DNA from: an uncultured Chryseolinea sp.
GTDB lineage: Bacteria > Bacteroidota > Bacteroidia > Cytophagales > Cyclobacteriaceae
Length of the DNA: 5,126 nt
NCBI GenBank assembly: GCA_946478915.1
Contig: CAMLER010000422.1
Location: 1 to 5,126 of the forward strand
Direction of reading: 5' to 3'
The notes below the pieces were generated by a model. The model was given only the letters and a program-made list of their open reading frames with translations, was not told the DNA's origin and did not search any database. The stretch's first letter is position 1; each line of letters starts with the position of its first letter. Below, one piece after another: positions 1-5,126 of this stretch. The translations under genes and the position numbers were made by a program.

Positions 1-2293
1 CGGATTGATAAGCTGCCTGATTAAATGTATTGATATAAAGTCGGCCCTTATGATATGGATCTACTGTTACGTCGTAAACATATTGCTCTCTATCGAAAAT
101 CTGCGTCCATGTTTCACCATTGTCTTCAGAAAGAAAAACTCCACCTTCCGATTGCAAGGTCTTATTGCCGCCCGCGCCGCGTGCAACCGCACCACCGACA
201 AGGTCGCTCAAAGTAATGGACGACCAACAGCCGAGATAAATTCTATTGGGATTTTCAGTGTCGTAATCAATTCCATTTGGAAATATTACTGGATTGTCAC
301 TTATGTTAAGTTTGGTCCAGCTTTCCGCATTATCGGTAGATCTGTATACTGCTCCCGGAAAAAATTCCGGTCCTGTTTTGCCATACCGGTGTGCTGGCGT
401 TGGACTCACTACGAGAAACAGTGTACCGTTGCCTGTTCGTGTAATTTCGAATGCGCAGGTGTTTTCGTCAATCCCATTATTTTTTAAAGCCCAGGTTTTA
501 CCATCGTCGACAGATTTGAAAACCCCTTTGTTGTAAGCAGTCGCATACAACGTCCGATTACCGGCGGGCGATTTGGAGTCGAGCACCAGCGATGTGGTTG
601 CAGCGTTGTCGGTCATACCTTCGTTGCTCACAGCCCATGTTTTTCCTCCGTCAAGCGAAACACAAACTCCCCCACGCGACCTTTCCTTCCACGACGGACT
701 GCGCGTCATCTTTCCCCTGGGGAAATCGTGCAGGTTCCCCCACACAGACCAGATCTTATTCTTTATCTCTGGGTCAAAAACTATCCAATAGCATGTATTT
801 TGCCACGCATCTGGGATCCCTTTCATCGACCTCATCCAACTCTTTCCGCGGTTAAAAGAATGATGATATCCAATATCCGTGTAGCTAATAGCCAGGTGGT
901 TGCTGTCAAATGGATCGAAATGGACCGCATAAGCGGTGGTTACATCCAATCCGCGGCTGATGAACGATCCGTCGGGTTGCTCTTCACTGTATATCTCGCG
1001 CCATGTGTTACCACCATCAATAGTTTTCATGGTCCGATACCAATCTGTTACAATGGCAACATTTCCGTTTGAAGGTGAAACGCCCGTATCCATCAGTCTG
1101 ATGTATTCTCCACCAAATGCCTTCTCCGTCCAGGCATCTTTAAGATTTGAAACACCGATGCCATCCTTTACACCATATTGGCCTGACCCACCACCACCTT
1201 TCCACACCCAATCCCATTTTTTTCCGGAGTCGCCAGTCTTTAATGCTCCATACCAATAAATGATTTTGTCGACTGATTTTTCTTCATAACGATTAGTTAC
1301 CAGGTAAGCATGTTCAGCGTCAAGTTCAGAACATGAAACCATCGAATAACTTGGCTGTACCTTAGCCTTATCGTTGTTGACAATTTCATTGATGATCTTT
1401 TCCCACGTTATGCCTGAATCCCGTGATGTCCACAATTCTGTGTACCCAAACTCTTCTGCAATTTCCTTTGTCTGATCATGGTGAAGTGCATACAAAACAA
1501 CATCATCTTTGCCTTTTAGCATTCCGCCCGAAAAAGAAAATGCCGGAACCATGCCCGGCGGCAGTTCTTTCTCTACAAGTGTTTCAGAGCTCTTGTTGAA
1601 GGTATAGATGCTCATCTCAGTAAAAACCAAAACTACGTCTTTCAGGCTTCCTGGATTGGTGTAAATAAAATCCACGGAATGCCGGAGATCTTTTCGACTG
1701 TAAGTCCTCCCGCGATCCTTCGAATAGTAAAATGATTTGCCCATGCTAAAGTAAAGAACATCCCTGTTTAGCGGGTCGACACGAATTCGGCTGATATCAC
1801 TACTTTCAGAATTGTAGAGTGAGTTTGATACAGTTTTAAAAGAGTAATTAGCATGATCACCAAAATATTTTTCAGATAGGATCTCCTCCTTTTTTGGAAA
1901 AATCTGAGTCCATGTCTCGCCACCGTCGGCAGAGCGATTTAACGACGCTGAGCCGATATAAATAGTTTTGGGGTCGTGAGGATCGAACGCAAAACTATTA
2001 GCGCCATTTGCAAAATTTATTTGAGTGTAGAAGTCACCACCATTTTTTGTAAGATAACTTCCAGTCATGTCGCATCGAACCAAAAACTCTTGGTCTGACG
2101 CGTAAGAAAACGTCGGGAAGAAAGTCGCTCCACCTCCACCGGGTCCCAGCTTCGTCCATTTGGATGAATCAGTCTGCTGCTTTAGTTTTTCAGATTGACA
2201 AGCCAAGAGGAAAAAAGTGGTAACTATCAACCATCTCAGTCCACGACAAGTTATCGCCAATGTTTTTCTGTGTGAGCCATAATACATCTTCAT
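1..2293 (-). CDS. Asp-box (BNR) repeat beta-propeller lipoprotein, GH74/sortilin-like, 3' end beyond the window
   Basis: Translating the minus strand from ATG at 2293 gives 764 residues without a stop, and the frame is still open at position 1. An in-frame TAA lies four codons upstream, so the start is this ATG or the one two codons later. A basic N-terminus and hydrophobic stretch end in the lipobox LLAC (residues 29-32), predicting a lipoprotein anchored at Cys32. Ten Asp-boxes (S/T-x-D-x-G-x-T-W type) begin near residues 121, 191, 290, 353, 424, 479, 546, 594, 652 and 722. A degenerate one lies at 82-89, and another seems to start at the cut end. This spacing indicates beta-propeller blades, probably two tandem propellers. 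The N-terminal GPGGGG (50-55) and RCDMTGSY (73-80) resemble the start of GH74 xyloglucanases, with Asp75 at the place of their catalytic base; DPFDSNH (460-466) resembles a second-domain GH74 segment. Enzymatic activity is inference: many Asp-box proteins only bind ligands. The fold and lipoprotein calls are firm; substrate is unknown. Confidence 0.85.
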   Translation of the reverse strand, partial: MKMYYGSHRKTLAITCRGLRWLIVTTFFLLACQSEKLKQQTDSSKWTKLGPGGGGATFFPTFSYASDQEFLVRCDMTGSYLTKNGGDFYTQINFANGANSFAFDPHDPKTIYIGSASLNRSADGGETWTQIFPKKEEILSEKYFGDHANYSFKTVSNSLYNSESSDISRIRVDPLNRDVLYFSMGKSFYYSKDRGRTYSRKDLRHSVDFIYTNPGSLKDVVLVFTEMSIYTFNKSSETLVEKELPPGMVPAFSFSGGMLKGKDDVVLYALHHDQTKEIAEEFGYTELWTSRDSGITWEKIINEIVNNDKAKVQPSYSMVSCSELDAEHAYLVTNRYEEKSVDKIIYWYGALKTGDSGKKWDWVWKGGGGSGQYGVKDGIGVSNLKDAWTEKAFGGEYIRLMDTGVSPSNGNVAIVTDWYRTMKTIDGGNTWREIYSEEQPDGSFISRGLDVTTAYAVHFDPFDSNHLAISYTDIGYHHSFNRGKSWMRSMKGIPDAWQNTCYWIVFDPEIKNKIWSVWGNLHDFPRGKMTRSPSWKERSRGGVCVSLDGGKTWAVSNEGMTDNAATTSLVLDSKSPAGNRTLYATAYNKGVFKSVDDGKTWALKNNGIDENTCAFEITRTGNGTLFLVVSPTPAHRYGKTGPEFFPGAVYRSTDNAESWTKLNISDNPVIFPNGIDYDTENPNRIYLGCWSSITLSDLVGGAVARGAGGNKTLQSEGGVFLSEDNGETWTQIFDREQYVYDVTVDPYHKGRLYINTFNQAAYQS

Positions 2294-2297
2294 GCCA

Positions 2298-2310
2298 ATT
2301 CTTTAAGAAT
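2298..2310. promoter_or_regulatory. 13-base palindrome just upstream of the lipoprotein start codon
   Basis: The bases ATTCTT-T-AAGAAT form a perfect inverted repeat with 6-base arms around a single central T. It ends four bases before the lipoprotein ATG (minus-strand direction), inside the expected ribosome-binding zone. It could be an operator half-site pair or a weak RNA fold affecting initiation. A 13-base AT-rich palindrome can also arise by chance, so a regulatory role is only a possibility. Confidence 0.25.
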
Positions 2311-2729
2311 ACCAACTACTGCGGTAGGCGCACGCCGTTCATTATCATCCTGGCGCATTCTTCACTTACAAGGGTCACCCAGGCATAAAATCTCATCGTT
2401 TTTTAAGAGAATAATGTAAAATAACTTCGCACCAATGTTTTCACTAAATATTTGTCCCTGACCATATCAAACAAATGAGTTTAACTCTGTCTTATTCCTA
2501 AGGTTTTAAGAAGGGCATAACAGGAATAGGGATAATGATACAGAAGGCTCAAAGAGCACTATCCGTGGAAATGCGCTTTGACATCTTGATATCCGCAAAG
2601 AGACTTTGTGACGTCGGATTTTATCGGAAACCCAATAATTACAAAGCAAATTATTTCAACATGAAAAGGAGGTTTAGAAGGAATTATAAATGTTTACTAT
2701 TGGCCGATTTTAGTTAGCAGCTGATTATA

Positions 2730-2780
2730 GCGGGAAAAAATAAATATGGAGTCATTTTTTTACGGGTTGCTCAGGCCCGC
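2730..2780 (-). terminator. Possible 3'-end structure downstream of the GH97 gene
   Basis: About 50 bases past the GH97 stop, the minus strand carries GCGGG (2780-2776), then CCCG (2766-2763), an A-run ending in T, an AT-rich spacer, ATTTTTT (2741-2735) and CCCGC (2734-2730). GCGGG can pair with the near CCCG to form a short hairpin, or with the far CCCGC in a larger fold that also pairs the A-run with the T-run. The U-rich tract follows the short hairpin only after about 20 bases, so this is not a classical intrinsic terminator. Its position suits a transcript end or 3' stabilising structure, but that is inference. Confidence 0.3.
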
Positions 2781-2830
2781 AAATGTGACATGGCTGCCAG
2801 ATGTAATCGCTCTTGCTTTATGAAATCGCT

Positions 2831-4819
2831 TTAGCGGAGTTTTGTTACTATTGCAGCCCAGCCGCCACCAGTCGACATGTGTATCCGGACTTTGTCCCCA
2901 GAGTTAATTTTGACAACTTCCTTTTTATAATCTGTTCCATCCCGGTCGGCGTTCACACCATCTTTGAAAATCTCTGCCTGGTAATTTCCTCTCGGAAGAA
3001 AAGAAAAATCTAAAGTTAGATCCCGTTCGTTCCAATTACTCATCGCTCCTACATACCATGTATCCGCCTTGCGGCGTGCGATTGCTACGTACTCTCCAAC
3101 CTTTCCATCCATGGGTACCGATTCATCAAATATCGTCGGAAATTTGGTAATGAAATCCGTGCATTCCTGCTCCCTCATGTAGCTGGTAGGATTGTCGGAC
3201 AGCATCTTCAACGGCTCCTCAAATACCACATACATCGCCAATTGATGGCATCGCGTACCCTGACTCATCGGCGCCGCGTGGATCGGGCGAAAGTTCTCCC
3301 GATTCGCATTCTTCATTGCGCCGGGAGTGTAATCCATGGGCCCAGCCATCATACGTATGAATGGGATAGATACATCATAGCGAGGCACATCATCCCTTGC
3401 CCATTTCGTATTTTCCATGCCCTTCACACCCTCAAATCCAATAACGTTAGGATATGTTCTTTGCAAGCCTGTGGGTTTAAAAACACCGTGATAATCAATT
3501 AACAATTTATAACGAGCAGCCTTTTCCGCTATTTCATAAGTCGACGCTACCATCTTTTGGTCATCACGATCGAGGAAATCGATCTTAAATCCCTTTACTC
3601 CCATTTTTGAATACTTCTCAAATACGTCATCGATTTGTTTTGTCAGCGCATACCATGTCGCCCAAAGAATTACTCCCACTCCCTTTTCTTTGCCATACTC
3701 CACAATTTCCTGGAGATCGATCTTTTCAGACACTTTGGTCATGTCTGTGCTAACAGACCATCCTTCGTCCATGATGATATATTCGATTTTGTTCTTCGCG
3801 GCGAAATCGATGTAATACTTATAGGTTGGCGTATTAATCCCTGCACGAAAGTCGACCCCGGAAATATTCCAGTTGTTCCACCAGTCCCACGCCACTTTGC
3901 CGGGCTTGATCCATGTCAGATCGGCTATTCTTGGCGGTGCAGCCAATTTCTGCACAATGTCATTGTCCAAAAGCTCCCTGTCACGTTCGCTAATGGCAAT
4001 TACCCTCCAGGGAAAACTTCTTGTTCCTTTCGTCCGGGCTATATAATCCGCACGCTTCGTTACCATAAGATTCATCTGGTTAAAACCACCTTGTTTCTCC
4101 TCAAGCGGATACGGAGCAAATACGCCAATGAGTCCCTTGTTGGTCTCCTCATTTAAATTCACAAACATCCCGGGATAATCCTCGAGGTCTGCTTCAAGAA
4201 TAACGAGCTTCTTACCATTTCCGACATCAACGAGCAAGGGTAAAAACGCCAGTGTATCCGGGTTAATCCTGGAAAGTTTCGTCTCCTTGTAAAGAGCTTC
4301 AAACGAGTTCACATAAATTTCTGTACCCCTCAGATCTCTGACAAAAGGAATGAAAGCATGATGATCATCTGAGAAATTGAAATTAACTATTTCGTTTTTG
4401 ATAATCAGTTCATCCTTTCGAGAAGTAAACAGTCGATACGCCACAGCGTCGTTGTATACCCGTATCAACACGCCGTAATCGCCTTTCAACCGCACGGTGA
4501 GTTGATTGTATTCATCCGCAACAGATGATTTCTTATAATTTACAGGAGTGATCTCCTTTTGCACCTTTTCCAATTTCGACGATGAGATTTTGGGGTCCGC
4601 ACCCAGCACTTCCCCAGACTGTAGTTGCAACCCAATGGCTGAGGGCTCAATTAAAACTTGATCACCATGTCTAACAGTCCACATAAGTTCTGTTTGCGCT
4701 GTGATGTCGACCACAATTTTTTTGTTCGGAGAGGTTACCTGCACCCGATTCTTCTGCGCAAAGGTTTTTGGTGTGAATGCAACCAAAACCCCGGATATTA
4801 TCACCAGAAAAAGTTTCAT
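2831..4819 (-). CDS. Secreted glycoside hydrolase family 97 enzyme, predicted retaining alpha-galactosidase
   Basis: This complete 662-residue protein has the family's three parts: an N-terminal beta-sandwich (about 24-275), a catalytic (beta/alpha)8 barrel (about 280-560) and a C-terminal beta domain (about 565-660). Residues 1-21 form a Sec signal peptide with likely cleavage at TFA-Q; no lipobox Cys is present, so a soluble periplasmic or exported enzyme is predicted. Barrel motifs include WDWWNNWN (311-318) and MDEGW (350-354). KIDF places Asp414 where the retaining GH97 alpha-galactosidase BT1871 has its nucleophile Asp415, and Glu469 (GVKGME) matches its acid/base Glu470. Glu463 fits the conserved calcium-ligand position. 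Gly445 (YHG) stands where inverting SusB has its base Glu508. The expected reaction is therefore hydrolysis of terminal alpha-galactosides with retention. The family call is firm; the substrate comes from residue comparison from memory. The ATG at 4819 follows an AT-rich leader without a Shine-Dalgarno, and lies 30 bases after the phosphorylase stop, so co-transcription is plausible. Confidence 0.95.
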   Translation of the reverse strand: MKLFLVIISGVLVAFTPKTFAQKNRVQVTSPNKKIVVDITAQTELMWTVRHGDQVLIEPSAIGLQLQSGEVLGADPKISSSKLEKVQKEITPVNYKKSSVADEYNQLTVRLKGDYGVLIRVYNDAVAYRLFTSRKDELIIKNEIVNFNFSDDHHAFIPFVRDLRGTEIYVNSFEALYKETKLSRINPDTLAFLPLLVDVGNGKKLVILEADLEDYPGMFVNLNEETNKGLIGVFAPYPLEEKQGGFNQMNLMVTKRADYIARTKGTRSFPWRVIAISERDRELLDNDIVQKLAAPPRIADLTWIKPGKVAWDWWNNWNISGVDFRAGINTPTYKYYIDFAAKNKIEYIIMDEGWSVSTDMTKVSEKIDLQEIVEYGKEKGVGVILWATWYALTKQIDDVFEKYSKMGVKGFKIDFLDRDDQKMVASTYEIAEKAARYKLLIDYHGVFKPTGLQRTYPNVIGFEGVKGMENTKWARDDVPRYDVSIPFIRMMAGPMDYTPGAMKNANRENFRPIHAAPMSQGTRCHQLAMYVVFEEPLKMLSDNPTSYMREQECTDFITKFPTIFDESVPMDGKVGEYVAIARRKADTWYVGAMSNWNERDLTLDFSFLPRGNYQAEIFKDGVNADRDGTDYKKEVVKINSGDKVRIHMSTGGGWAAIVTKLR

Positions 4820-4849
4820 AATAAATTGTTAAGAGTTTCAGCAGTGCAA

Positions 4850-5126
4850 CTAAAGAGCATAGATCAGCTCAATGAACAACTCTGTTAATTTGTTCTCGGC
4901 TTTACTGGCCACCTCAATAATTTCGGCAATGTTCGCAGGCTTCAGATTGTCAGGATCACAATCGTCCGTAAGAACTGAGATGGCGCAGCATGGTAATCCG
5001 GCGTGGTTGGCAACGATTACTTCCGGAACAGTGCTCATTCCTACCACGTCGGCTCCAATCCGACGCAAATACCGGTATTCAGCGCGGGTCTCAAGATTCG
5101 GCCCTGTCACGCATGCGTAAACACCA
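4850..5126 (-). CDS. Purine nucleoside phosphorylase, trimeric (PNP/MTAP) family, C-terminal 91 residues
   Basis: The frame is open at the right edge and ends at TAG (4852-4850); about two thirds of the usual 270-290-residue protein lies outside the window. The fragment begins [10 protein letters not shown] and carries the family hallmarks LETRAEYR and [16 protein letters not shown]. The enzyme cleaves purine nucleosides with phosphate to free base and ribose-1-phosphate in cytoplasmic salvage. Aligned to human PNP, the Glu of LET matches base-binding Glu201 and the Met of GMS matches Met219, with identical spacing. Exactly 24 residues after that Met, where human PNP has Asn243, there is Asp (VLTDD). 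The position of human His257 appears to be Ile (ANIAE), after a loop two residues shorter. Both changes recall methylthioadenosine phosphorylase, whereas Glu201 is PNP-like, so base preference is uncertain. The GTG at 5110 is an internal Val, not a start. Family confidence is high; substrate confidence is low. Confidence 0.93.
   Translation of the reverse strand, partial: GVYACVTGPNLETRAEYRYLRRIGADVVGMSTVPEVIVANHAGLPCCAISVLTDDCDPDNLKPANIAEIIEVASKAENKLTELFIELIYAL

Larger units (their letters stand above)
2294..2830. other. 537-base intergenic region, no supported gene
   Basis: This stretch separates the GH97 stop from the lipoprotein start, both on the minus strand. It is AT-rich, and minus-strand reading frames are broken by frequent stops. 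The only plus-strand frame of note (60 codons, 2535-2717) is rich in Lys and Arg and resembles no family I know. The gap is long enough to hold a 3' end for the GH97 transcript and a separate promoter for the lipoprotein gene. I looked for the Bacteroidota promoter pattern (TTTG, then TAnnTTTG) on the minus strand and found no convincing match. Two small structured elements are listed separately: an inverted repeat at 2730-2780 and a palindrome at 2298-2310. I see no remnant of a third gene, no tRNA and no riboswitch that I recognise. Confidence 0.7.

Noticed and set aside
5..1259. Several overlapping plus-strand open frames of 72-160 codons.
   Set aside because: They lie opposite the continuous Asp-box lipoprotein frame, overlap each other in different frames and show no family motifs. 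They are shadows of the minus-strand gene.
1..2293. A broken gene, suspected because degenerate and complete Asp-boxes are mixed along the frame.
   Set aside because: The frame runs 764 codons with no stop or frameshift, and divergence between blades is normal in propeller proteins.
2372..2380. Palindrome GGGTCACCC upstream of the lipoprotein gene.
   Set aside because: It has 4-base arms around one base, no U-run and no recognised binding-site pattern; such short palindromes are expected by chance.
2664..2692. A Shine-Dalgarno-like AAAAGGAGG followed by ATG on the plus strand.
   Set aside because: The spacing is about 17 bases, the frame ends after seven codons, and Bacteroidota seldom rely on this motif.
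2535..2717. A 60-codon plus-strand frame in the intergenic region.
   Set aside because: It is basic and low in recognisable features, has no family resemblance and opposes the direction of both neighbours. Open frames of this length occur by chance.
2813..4156. Plus-strand open frames of 66, 86 and 173 codons.
   Set aside because: They are antisense to the GH97 gene, whose full-length frame and catalytic motifs are unambiguous; their translations are Cys- and His-rich, without recognisable domains.
4850..5110. GTG at 5110 as the start of a small 86-residue protein.
   Set aside because: The frame continues upstream to the window edge and encodes the conserved GVYACV segment of purine nucleoside phosphorylases, so the GTG is an internal Val codon.

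Overview
The window reads as a piece of a Bacteroidota chromosome. The signs are a glycoside hydrolase family 97 (GH97) enzyme, a lipoprotein with many Asp-box (BNR) repeats, start codons preceded by AT-rich sequence with no clear Shine-Dalgarno motif, and moderate GC. Nothing in the window fixes the genus. All three supported genes lie on the minus strand, so transcription runs from the right edge to the left. I see no plus-strand gene, RNA gene, CRISPR array, insertion sequence or other mobile element.

From right to left: (1) 5126-4850 holds the C-terminal 91 residues of a trimeric-type purine nucleoside phosphorylase, cut by the window edge. (2) After a 30-base gap, 4819-2831 holds a complete 662-residue secreted GH97 enzyme. 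Its catalytic residues match the retaining alpha-galactosidase branch, not the inverting SusB alpha-glucosidase branch. (3) A 537-base non-coding stretch (2830-2294) follows, with a structured element just after the GH97 stop and a small palindrome just before the next start. (4) 2293-1 holds the first 764 residues of a large lipoprotein built of Asp-box beta-propeller blades. Its N-terminus resembles GH74 xyloglucanase-type proteins, and the gene continues past position 1.

The GH97 enzyme (predicted periplasmic) and the Asp-box lipoprotein (predicted membrane-anchored) could both act on glycans outside the inner membrane. No SusC/SusD pair, regulator or other polysaccharide-utilisation gene is visible to show that they form one locus. 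The nucleoside phosphorylase is a cytoplasmic salvage enzyme with no evident link to glycan use, so its closeness to the GH97 gene may only mean shared transcription. I found no clearly new system. The points most worth checking are the base-specificity residues of the phosphorylase, the GH74-like signature of the lipoprotein, and the residue-level subtype call for the GH97 enzyme.
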